Source: an uncultured Anaerosolibacter sp.
GTDB taxonomy: Bacteria > Bacillota_A > Clostridia > Peptostreptococcales > Thermotaleaceae
Length of the DNA: 5,266 bases
Assembly (NCBI GenBank): GCA_937948705.1
Contig: CALECF010000081.1
Location: 1 to 5,266 of the forward strand
Direction of reading: 5' to 3'
Below, in pieces: positions 1 through 5,266 of the stretch. A program made the position numbers and the translations under genes. Within the stretch, counting starts at the first letter, position 1. Every line of letters starts with the position of its first letter. The notes beneath the pieces are model-generated. The model worked only from the letters and a program-made list of their open reading frames with translations. It searched no databases and had not been told where the DNA came from.

Positions 1-53
1 ATATAGTAACATGGAATTCGGATGAACCTAATATCAATAAGTTGAAGAGAAGT

Positions 54-58
54 GGAGG
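54..58 (+). promoter_or_regulatory. Ribosome binding site deciding the start of the first gene
   Basis: GGAGG (followed by two more G) lies 8 bases before the ATG at 67. The in-frame GTG at 52 overlaps this site, so that GTG belongs to the ribosome binding site and is not the start. I see no convincing promoter in bases 1-53. Confidence 0.85.
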
Positions 59-66
59 GGATTTTC

Positions 67-825
67 ATGATAAAAGACAATTCTAGATATGGAAAACAGG
101 GTAGCCGAAAGCTCAGTGAACCAGAGCCTTTTGCTGACCCTAGAAAAATTAAACAAGATCAAGAAAAACATCATCTGGTTAAATACATCGTTGATTTACT
201 GGAGCCGGTCAGTATTATGACAGACCAGGTGTACTCCAGCTATCAGATTCGAAGCTGTTTTCCTAAATTCAGCGTCAGTATGCCAAAGTCTGGTGATTTG
301 TTTCATTTCGTCAATATAACTTTTCAAGAGGGAAAATTAGTGGAGGAGAGCTTGAAAATCATATCACTAGGTCCAAAACGTCCTGGGCATTCTCGAGTAC
401 AATTTGAAATTCGAATACCCTATCAACTGATGGTTCGTGATAAAATCAGTGGTGAACTGTTACATTTAAATGGACATCTGCCGGAAATCAAAAAAGATAC
501 GGTAATGTATATCCCAGAGGCAAGACATGAATTCAATTATAGAATTGTTTCAGAGACCCGAACAGAGCTCCTACATTTCCCCGAATTCGAGGGAGATAAA
601 ATGGTGATTCCTATAGGGATATTTATGATAATCAGTGTTATTGGAAGAGTACAGCTACAGGTACCTTCATACAAATCATTTCAGGAGCCTGTCCTTGGAG
701 AACCCTATGAAGCAATAGAATTGGAATTACGTGAGGAATTTGAAAAAAGAATTTTCCCCGAGGATTTTTTTCCACCAGCCATAGAGGACAACGATTTAGA
801 TTCATTGAAATCCACAATAAAGTGA
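67..825 (+). CDS. Hypothetical protein, possibly SPOCS (DUF3794)-like
   Basis: Encodes 252 residues from the ATG at 67, chosen because GGAGG sits 8 bases upstream. I do not firmly recognise it. There is no signal peptide and no membrane helix, so it is probably a soluble cytoplasmic or spore-associated protein, with a single Cys at residue 64. Residues 1-35 are charged and look disordered. Residues 40-205 look like a beta-rich repeat domain. The stretch 108-124 (HSRVQFEIRIPYQL) and residues 148-169, with YIPEAR, EF and then ETRTELL, resemble the alternating beta strands of clostridial DUF3794/SPOCS proteins, a family that includes the spore morphogenesis protein SipL. This is recollection of family style, not an alignment. 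The C-terminus (206-252) is acidic and proline-rich (PEDFFPP). It is a single-gene unit with its own terminator, next to surface-sugar genes, which would fit a spore-envelope role. The gene is almost certainly real; the function is uncertain. Confidence 0.8.
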   Translation: MIKDNSRYGKQGSRKLSEPEPFADPRKIKQDQEKHHLVKYIVDLLEPVSIMTDQVYSSYQIRSCFPKFSVSMPKSGDLFHFVNITFQEGKLVEESLKIISLGPKRPGHSRVQFEIRIPYQLMVRDKISGELLHLNGHLPEIKKDTVMYIPEARHEFNYRIVSETRTELLHFPEFEGDKMVIPIGIFMIISVIGRVQLQVPSYKSFQEPVLGEPYEAIELELREEFEKRIFPEDFFPPAIEDNDLDSLKSTIK

Positions 826-849
826 ATCACCCTGCGGTGATTCTTTTTT
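824..849 (+). terminator. Intrinsic terminator of the first gene
   Basis: Perfect 8-bp stem GAATCACC (824-831) with GGTGATTC (836-843), loop CTGC, then six T (844-849). The stem begins inside the TGA stop codon (823-825), so translation and transcription end at nearly the same point. It separates the first gene from the glycosyltransferase. Confidence 0.9.
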
Positions 850-943
850 GTGCCACATAAAGAGGAAATGAATACTGTATAGTAATAAGCTTCTAACTAG
901 TACCTATCCCTTAATTCCAAAGAGCGGTAAAAGGGAGGATCCT

Positions 944-1740
944 ATGAAAGTATTATTCTATACAAGAAAAGATTTGCAAGAAAACCCTGCTGGAGATACA
1001 ACGATCATTCAAGCCTTAAAAGAATATCTCCGTAAGCTTGACACGAGGGTAGACCTATGTACTGATCACAGAGTAAATCCGAGCACATATGATGTGATTT
1101 ATCTTTTTAATGTATCTCGAGCTACTGAATTATATAATTTTATAAAGCTTGTACCCTTAGAAAACAAAGTACTGGTCCTGACACCCATCTATTGGGACCT
1201 TAGCAAGTATTTAAAAGAAACCGGTCAAAATGTAAAAATGGGTGCCTGGATTAAGGGCGAAAGAAAACGACAGTATGTTTTTGATCATGTCGACTTATCG
1301 ATTCCCCACTGTACAGGAGAAGCTAATCTTATAAAACAAAACTTTCATTATAACAAGCTTTATGAAATCATACCCTATGGCACAAGACCTATACACAAAG
1401 AATCGCCAACCTCTATAAAAATGCTCATGTCCATGTACTGTCAAGTTGGTTAGAATATCCAGGTTTGGCAAACCTAGAAGCTGGCGTAGCAGGTTGTAAT
1501 ATCGTATCAACTGAGATTGGTTCTGTTATAGAAATCTTTAAAGATATGATCTTTTACTGTCACCGGGGTAGCCTTGAAAGAATCCGCACAAGCATACTAA
1601 AAGCCTTAGAAACACCAAAAACTGATTTGTTGAAGAACTATATTCTAGAACACTATACATGGGAAAATTATGCGATGAAGATTCAAACCCAATATAAGCA
1701 GCTTTTACAACTTAAGAAAGATCAACATAGCTTAAAGTGA
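944..1740 (+). pseudogene. Family 4 glycosyltransferase, internally deleted and frameshifted
   Basis: The N-terminal part starts at ATG 944, with GGGAGG at 933-938 five bases upstream. It reads like the first Rossmann half of a GT4 enzyme: MKVLFYTRKDL, GDTT at residues 17-20, DVIYLFNVSR, then a segment ending IIPYGT at residue 147, the usual hinge into the second domain. In that frame it soon ends at TAG 1451-1453. The second half continues in another frame from about 1402: IANLYKNAHVHVLSSW, then the EX7E motif with Glu codons at 1453 and 1477, then AGCNIVSTEIGS, running to TGA 1738-1740. Relatives usually have some 85-100 residues between the hinge and the LY..A.V..LPSW segment, carrying the GRxxxxKN-type and donor-binding strands. 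Here almost none remain, so roughly 250-300 bases seem to be missing, with a junction between about 1384 and 1402. The total span (797 bases) is not a multiple of three. Such enzymes transfer a sugar from an NDP-sugar to a surface glycan. The product as written should be inactive. Confidence 0.85.
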
Positions 1741-1763
1741 TAGTCAACTGTCACTTTCTTTTT
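1734..1763 (+). terminator. Intrinsic terminator after the glycosyltransferase
   Basis: A 10-bp stem pairs AAAGTGATAG (1734-1743) with CTGTCACTTT (1748-1757), including one U.G pair, with loop TCAA and then C plus five T (1758-1763). As with the first gene, the stop codon (TGA 1738-1740) lies inside the stem. It separates the broken glycosyltransferase from rfbF. Confidence 0.85.
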
Positions 1764-1928
1764 ATAGTATTTGAACGATGCAACTTTTTCAATAGTGCCA
1801 TGATTGTTGTATTAGGGGCCAACAGTGGTCGTCCACTAATGATTTTCTATTCACAGAATCAGGCCTGTCTGCATAATTTGAATTGAAAGTGAAGTATAAA
1901 GACGCAGAACATTAAGGAGGAGATTTTA
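1764..1928 (+). other. Leader of the rfbF-dehydratase unit, no gene seen
   Basis: This spacer must hold the promoter for rfbF because a terminator lies just before it. I cannot place a convincing -35/-10 pair: TATAAA near 1896 has no good partner upstream. A small hairpin, AGTGG (1824-1828) with CCACT (1833-1837), has no T run. CAGGCCTG at 1860-1867 is an 8-base palindrome. The ribosome binding site AAGGAGG (1914-1920) lies 8 bases before the ATG. A 28-codon reading frame from ATG 1802 has no ribosome binding site and is not called. Confidence 0.4.
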
Positions 1929-2711
1929 ATGAAAGTGGTGATTCTATGTGGAGGAAAAGGTTCGAGGATGAGAGGTGGAATCGAAGATCTTCCGAAACCA
2001 CTTGAATCAATAGGTGAAAAGCCTATTCTTTGGCATATTATGAAGCTTTATCAACACTATGGATTCAATGATTTTCTATTGTTGCTAGGTTATAAGGGTG
2101 AAAAAATCAAAGAATACTTTGTGGACTATCCATGGAAGAGTCATGATTTTATATTAAATATGGACAGTCCAGAAGGTGGTATTCAAATGTTGCAAAATCC
2201 AGAAAATTGGAAGATTACTTTTATAGATACAGGTGTAAACACGATGACCGGTGCCAGAATTAAACGTGCCCAGAAATACATTGGGGATGAATCCTTTATG
2301 CTAACCTATGGAGATGGTTTAGCTGATATAGATCTACATGCATTACTCGCTTTTCACAAGGAAAAAGGAAAAGTGGGGACCGTTACAGGAATACAGAAAA
2401 AAAGTCAGTACGGCACCTTAAGGATTGAAGAAGATGTGGCACAATCTTTTCGAGAAAAGCAACAAACCGAAGGAACAATCAATGGTGGTTTTTTTGTATT
2501 TAATCAAGAAATCTTCAGTTACCTTACGGAGGACGAAAGCTGTATTCTTGAGCAAGAGCCTATGCAAAACCTAGTTGCTGATCGACAATTAGCCGTATAT
2601 GATCATCAAGGTCTTTGGATTGCTATAGATACCTATAAAGACCTCCAAGAAGCCAATCAGATATGGCATCAACAGAAAAACTCATGGAAGGTGTGGCAGG
2701 ATGATAAATAA
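1929..2711 (+). CDS. rfbF: Glucose-1-phosphate cytidylyltransferase (RfbF type)
   Basis: A 260-residue cytoplasmic enzyme, close to the usual family length of about 257. It joins CTP and glucose-1-phosphate to give CDP-glucose and pyrophosphate, the first step to CDP-linked deoxysugars. Visible motifs: the nucleotide-binding loop CGGKGSRMR at residues 7-15; PKPL at 22-25, with the conserved Lys 23; KPILWHIMK at 31-39; [11 protein letters not shown] at 54-64; DTG and TGAR at 100-102 and 107-110; TYGDG at 126-130, whose Asp 129 is the expected metal ligand; INGGFF at 184-189; and IDT at 233-235, where relatives usually have MDT. The TMTGAR and KVW (254-256) stretches are typical of cytidylyltransferases, as opposed to thymidylyltransferases (RmlA). 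The start is fixed by AAGGAGG 8 bases upstream. Its end overlaps the next start by 11 bases, implying translational coupling to the dehydratase. Key residues appear intact although both sugar-gene neighbours are broken. Confidence 0.92.
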   Translation: MKVVILCGGKGSRMRGGIEDLPKPLESIGEKPILWHIMKLYQHYGFNDFLLLLGYKGEKIKEYFVDYPWKSHDFILNMDSPEGGIQMLQNPENWKITFIDTGVNTMTGARIKRAQKYIGDESFMLTYGDGLADIDLHALLAFHKEKGKVGTVTGIQKKSQYGTLRIEEDVAQSFREKQQTEGTINGGFFVFNQEIFSYLTEDESCILEQEPMQNLVADRQLAVYDHQGLWIAIDTYKDLQEANQIWHQQKNSWKVWQDDK

Positions 2712-3680
2712 AGATTACTGGATAAATAAAAACGTGCTTGTAACCGGTTGTACCGGATTTTTGGGTAGTTATTTGGTTCGAGAATTGTTACTAAATGGAG
2801 CCAATATAACAGGCTAGTCAGGGATTTGGTTACAGATTCAAAACTATTTGCGGAGGACTATGATAAAAGAATCAATATGGTCAGGGGTTCCATCGAGGAT
2901 CTACAGCTGCTAGAACGTGTAATAGGTGAATACGAAATAGAAACAGTCTTTCATATTGCTGCCCAGGCTATTGTTGGTATTGCCAATAGAAACCCTATTT
3001 CAACCTTTAAAGCGAATATTGAGGGAACTTGGAACGTACTAGAAGCCTGCCGAAGAAGTCCCACTATCAAGCAAATCATTGTAGCATCTAGTGACAAAGC
3101 TTATGGAGATCAAGAAAAGCTCCCCTACGATGAAAGCATGCCCCTACAAGGCAAACATCCCTATGATGTATCAAAGAGCTGTACAGACTTACTAGCACAA
3201 GCATATCATCAAACCTATAATCTACCCGTTTGTATAACGAGATGTGGTAATTTGTACGACGGAGGGGGAGACTTAAATTTTAACAGAATTATTCCGCATA
3301 CAATCCAATCCATTGTCCATGGAAAGCCCCCAGAAATTCGAAGCGATGGCACATTTATTCGAGATTACTTCTACGTTGAAGATGCAGTGCTTGCGTACTT
3401 GCTATTAGTAGAGAAAATGGAAGAAGGCCATATCTACGGTGAAGCCTTTAACTTTAGCAATGAAATTCAGTTAACCGTCTTAGAACTTGTTAATAGAATT
3501 CTAGAATTAATGAACAGTGACCTACAGCCAGTTATATTGAATCAAAGTCAACACGAAATCAAGCATCAGTATCTTTCCGCAGCAAAGGCAAGAGATCTCT
3601 TGATTTGGAAGCCTAAATACAGTGTAGAAGAAGGTTTAAAGAAAACCATCGATTGGTATACAGACTTTTTTAAAAATTAG
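2701..3680 (+). pseudogene. CDP-glucose 4,6-dehydratase-like SDR enzyme, frameshifted
   Basis: Translation from ATG 2701, inside the end of rfbF with GGAAGG at 2686-2691, gives an NAD-binding start with GCTGFLGS at residues 16-23, then hits TAG at 2815-2817 after Gly 38. Adding one base near 2811-2814 restores [17 protein letters not shown] and a 326-residue protein, the normal size for this extended SDR family. In the restored frame the catalytic set is present: S131-D132-K133 (ASSDKAYG), Tyr 155 and Lys 159 (YDVSK). The Asp-Lys pair is what CDP-glucose 4,6-dehydratases (RfbG) carry, whereas dTDP-glucose and GDP-mannose dehydratases have Asp-Glu or Ser-Glu. Coupling to rfbF supports CDP-glucose as substrate, with CDP-4-keto-6-deoxyglucose as product. 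Many relatives are annotated only as NAD-dependent epimerase or GDP-mannose 4,6-dehydratase, so the substrate is inferred. Internal restart at TTG 2826 would lack the NAD loop and be inactive. Either a real mutation or a one-base sequence error. Confidence 0.88.
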
Positions 3681-3702
3681 TTTACATTAAAGTAAGTTTT
3701 TT
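3679..3702 (+). terminator. Possible weak terminator right after the dehydratase
   Basis: TTAC (3682-3685) pairs with GTAA (3692-3695), extended by two G.U pairs and one A-T pair down to 3679/3698, and is followed by a run of six T (3697-3702). The stem is AU-rich and weak, and part of the T run is used in it. The strong hairpin at 3772 is the better candidate for the end of the transcript. Confidence 0.3.
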
Positions 3703-3771
3703 ATATTTTGCCATTTTATCGTGAGTTTTTGTATGAAAAAACAAGGACAACATAATACTACATCAGCGCCC

Positions 3772-3809
3772 AAAACAATAGGCAGGCCTTATGTCTGCCT
3801 ATTGTTTTT
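3772..3809 (+). terminator. Strong intrinsic terminator between sugar and Fe-S genes
   Basis: A perfect 14-bp stem pairs AAAACAATAGGCAG (3772-3785) with CTGCCTATTGTTTT (3795-3808), with loop GCCTTATGT and T run 3805-3809. The left arm begins with four A, so on the minus strand the hairpin also ends in a short T run and could act both ways. It insulates the iscR promoter from upstream reading. The rest of 3681-3831 holds no supportable gene. Confidence 0.93.
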
Positions 3810-3831
3810 GCATAAAAAAATCATTACATTG

Positions 3832-3856
3832 AATGTTGACAAAATTAGTTGGGTAT
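3832..3856 (+). promoter_or_regulatory. Candidate type 1 IscR operator
   Basis: The 25 bases fit the layout of the E. coli type 1 IscR site: S-Y-Y-GAC at the left (GTTGAC, 3835-3840), a 7-base A/T centre (3841-3847), GTY (GTT where the consensus has GTC, 3848-3850), then R-R-S-TAT (GGGTAT, 3851-3856). Mismatches are the first triplet (AAT for ATA), the last base of GTT and part of the A/T centre. It covers the -35 element and reaches just upstream of the -10, so bound IscR would block polymerase. The match is by eye, and binding is inferred. Confidence 0.65.
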
Positions 3857-3864
3857 AATATACT
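3836..3864 (+). promoter_or_regulatory. SigA-type promoter of iscR-nifS
   Basis: Perfect -35 TTGACA (3836-3841) and -10 TATACT (3859-3864) with the ideal 17-base spacer. A second TATAAT at 3854-3859 overlaps, but its spacer of 12 is too short. Expected transcript start is near 3871, giving a leader of about 40 bases before the iscR ATG. The candidate IscR operator overlaps it. Confidence 0.9.
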
Positions 3865-3912
3865 TAAAATGAATTTAGAGTAGATTACTTGGGATTCGAA
3901 GGGAGTGATGAA

Positions 3913-4362
3913 ATGAGGTTATCGACGAAGGGTAGATATGGCGTAAAGGCAATGTTTGACTTGTCTTTAAGTTATGGAGAAGGGCCGATCGCTTTAAATA
4001 GTATCGCAGAGCGACAAGATATATCTGTGCATTATTTAGAACAGCTCTTTGCCAGCTTAAGAAAAGCAGGGCTTGTAAAAAGTGTTCGTGGGGCACAGGG
4101 CGGTTATACCCTAGCGGCAAGACCACAAGATATCACAGTTGGAGATATTATTAGAACCCTTGAGGGACCACTAGCTCCCGCGGAATGTGTTATAAATGAT
4201 GATAGCAATGAATGTTCTCGCGCAGATTGTTGTGTTACGAGAATGATTTGGGAAAAAATACGAGATAGTATCAATGAAGTTGTTGATTCTATTACCTTGC
4301 AAAATATGATTGATGATTATAAACGAATCAATAATAAAGATACCTACATGTATTATATATAA
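3913..4362 (+). CDS. iscR: Rrf2-family Fe-S cluster regulator IscR
   Basis: A 149-residue DNA-binding repressor/sensor of the Rrf2 family, of typical length. The start is ATG 3913, with GGGAG (3901-3905) 7 bases upstream; the ATG at 3908 is out of frame and stops at once, and TTG 3889 lacks a ribosome binding site. Residues 1-10 (MRLSTKGRYG) are the family's hallmark opening. The winged helix-turn-helix covers about 27-70, with the recognition helix near 38-52 (SVHYLEQLFASLRKAGL) and the wing at 56-68 (KSVRGAQGGYTLA). The cluster loop carries Cys 92, 101, 106 and 107, followed by the dimerisation helix (MIWEKIRDSINEVVDSITL). E. coli IscR binds [2Fe-2S] with C92, C98, C104 and H107. Here C92, C101 and C107 align with those cysteines, but the His position is Arg 110. 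Located 20 bases before nifS, it probably represses its own operon when Fe-S supply is adequate. CymR, a related cysteine regulator, is less likely because of the cysteines and the neighbour. Confidence 0.9.
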   Translation: MRLSTKGRYGVKAMFDLSLSYGEGPIALNSIAERQDISVHYLEQLFASLRKAGLVKSVRGAQGGYTLAARPQDITVGDIIRTLEGPLAPAECVINDDSNECSRADCCVTRMIWEKIRDSINEVVDSITLQNMIDDYKRINNKDTYMYYI

Positions 4363-4382
4363 ACTTTTTGGGAGATGATTGC

Positions 4383-5266
4383 ATGAAGAAAAGAATTTAT
4401 TTAGACTATTCCGCAACAACGCCTATGAAGCAGGAAGTGCTTGAAGAAATGCTACCTTACTTTACAGAAAAGTTTGGTAATCCATCGAGTATTCATTCTT
4501 TCGGTAGAGAAGCGAAACAAGCTATCGATGTGTCAAGAGAACGTCTGGCAAAGGCAATTGGTGCTAAAGCCGATGAAATATTTTTCACGGGCGGCGGTTC
4601 CGAAGCAGATAACTGGGCTATCAAAGGGGTTGCCTATGCAAATCGAGATAAAGGCAATCACATTATTACGACCAAGATCGAACATCATGCTGTACTTCAT
4701 ACCTGTGAGTATCTAGAAAAGAATGGTTTTGAAGTTACCTATTTGGATGTAGATGCTTTCGGACAAATTAAAATCGATGATTTAAAAAATGCAATTACGG
4801 ATCAAACCATTCTAATCACAATTATGTTTGCCAATAACGAAATTGGTACAATACAGCCAATACAGGAAATTGGACAAATCGCAAAGGAAAGAAAAATTAT
4901 TTTCCATGTAGATGCAGTGCAGGCCTTTGGTAACGTAAAAATTGATATAAATGATTTAAATATAGATATGATGGCTTTGTCTGCTCATAAGGTGTATGGT
5001 CCTAAGGGAATCGGAGCCCTTTATATCCGAAAAGGTGTTAAGATTCACTCCTTGATTCATGGTGGCGCACAAGAGAGAAGAAGAAGAGCAGGTACTGAGA
5101 ATCTACCGGGAATTGTCGGATTTGGAAAAGCCGCATCTCTTGCAGCTGAAAATCTTGAGGTACATATTGAACACGTAAAAACCTTAAGAGATAAGCTAAT
5201 GAAGGGAATTACGGAAAAATTTGACTATGTGCACTTAAATGGACATCCGGAATATCGACTCCCTGG
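4383..5266 (+). CDS. nifS: Cysteine desulfurase NifS/IscS (3' end outside window)
   Basis: A PLP enzyme that takes sulfur from L-cysteine, leaving alanine, and passes it as a persulfide to scaffold proteins for Fe-S clusters and tRNA thiolation. The frame stays open from ATG 4383 to the window edge (294 full codons of an expected 385-400). GGGAG at 4370-4374 lies 8 bases before the start. Class V aminotransferase features: YLDYSATTP at residues 6-14; GNPSSIH at 32-38; FTGGGSEADN at 68-77; the cofactor-stacking His 101 in IEHHA; NNEIG at 151-155; HVDAVQ at 175-180, with the PLP-contacting Asp 177 and Gln 180; and SAHKVYGPKG at 200-209, with the Schiff-base Lys 203. RRRRAGTEN at 232-240 is the NifS/clostridial form of this region. 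The active-site Cys loop lies beyond the window and cannot be checked. It is co-transcribed with iscR; a nifU/iscU scaffold gene often follows in such operons (expected, not seen). Confidence 0.96.
   Translation, partial: MKKRIYLDYSATTPMKQEVLEEMLPYFTEKFGNPSSIHSFGREAKQAIDVSRERLAKAIGAKADEIFFTGGGSEADNWAIKGVAYANRDKGNHIITTKIEHHAVLHTCEYLEKNGFEVTYLDVDAFGQIKIDDLKNAITDQTILITIMFANNEIGTIQPIQEIGQIAKERKIIFHVDAVQAFGNVKIDINDLNIDMMALSAHKVYGPKGIGALYIRKGVKIHSLIHGGAQERRRRAGTENLPGIVGFGKAASLAAENLEVHIEHVKTLRDKLMKGITEKFDYVHLNGHPEYRLP

Noticed and set aside
870..890. TATAGT near 878 as the -10 of a glycosyltransferase promoter
   Set aside because: No acceptable -35 element at 16-18 bases upstream, and no clear match to sporulation sigma factor consensus sequences.
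1375..1465. Programmed ribosomal frameshift joining the two glycosyltransferase halves
   Set aside because: There is no slippery heptamer at the overlap, and the central part of the second domain is missing, so a frameshift would not restore a normal enzyme.
1295..1510. Minus-strand 71-codon frame across the glycosyltransferase junction
   Set aside because: It is antisense to conserved GT4 sequence and has no supporting signals.
1824..1837. Small hairpin in the rfbF leader as a terminator or riboswitch
   Set aside because: The stem is only 5 bp with no T run, and I see no known riboswitch core around it.
1802..1888. 28-codon reading frame starting MIVVLGANSG
   Set aside because: No ribosome binding site, no recognisable family, and it lies in the leader of rfbF.
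3733..3858. Short + strand reading frame of 41 codons from ATG 3733
   Set aside because: It runs through the strong terminator and the iscR promoter and has no ribosome binding site.
3875..4419. Two minus-strand reading frames (3875-4126 and 4171-4419)
   Set aside because: Both lie antisense to iscR, which has a full family match; they have no ribosome binding sites or recognisable motifs.
4441..4716. 91-codon + strand frame starting at TTG inside nifS
   Set aside because: It is a shadow frame of the clearly conserved nifS coding sequence and has no ribosome binding site.

Overview
The window looks like chromosomal DNA from an AT-rich, low-GC Gram-positive bacterium, most likely a spore-forming anaerobe of the Clostridia (Alkaliphilus or Peptostreptococcaceae-like; this is inference). 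The reasons are strong GGAGG-type ribosome binding sites, short hairpin plus T-run terminators, an Rrf2 (IscR-type) regulator directly ahead of a NifS-type cysteine desulfurase, and a first gene that resembles clostridial DUF3794/SPOCS-like proteins. All genes lie on the + strand, and I see no convincing minus-strand gene.

Layout: (1) 67-825, a 252-aa protein of unknown function with weak SPOCS-like resemblance, closed by its own terminator. (2) 944-1740, a family 4 glycosyltransferase broken by an internal deletion that also shifts the frame, followed by its own terminator. (3) 1929-2711, an intact glucose-1-phosphate cytidylyltransferase (RfbF type), overlapping by 11 bases (4) 2701-3680, a CDP-glucose 4,6-dehydratase-like SDR gene with a one-base frameshift near codon 38. 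A strong terminator at 3772-3809 closes this half. (5) A housekeeping promoter (TTGACA, 17 bases, TATACT) overlaps a sequence that fits the type 1 IscR operator, and drives (6) iscR, 3913-4362, and (7) nifS/iscS, 4383 to beyond the window end.

How the genes work together: RfbF would make CDP-glucose and the dehydratase would convert it to CDP-4-keto-6-deoxyglucose. The glycosyltransferase could use a sugar from this or another pathway on a surface glycan. As written, two of these three genes are broken, so the locus is either decaying or carries sequencing errors. The iscR-nifS unit is an intact Fe-S cluster assembly operon start, probably autoregulated by IscR through the operator in its own promoter.

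I found no CRISPR array, mobile element, tRNA, rRNA or clearly new biological system. The most interesting points are the paired lesions in the sugar genes, the IscR operator with an unusual cysteine pattern in its regulator, and the unknown first gene.
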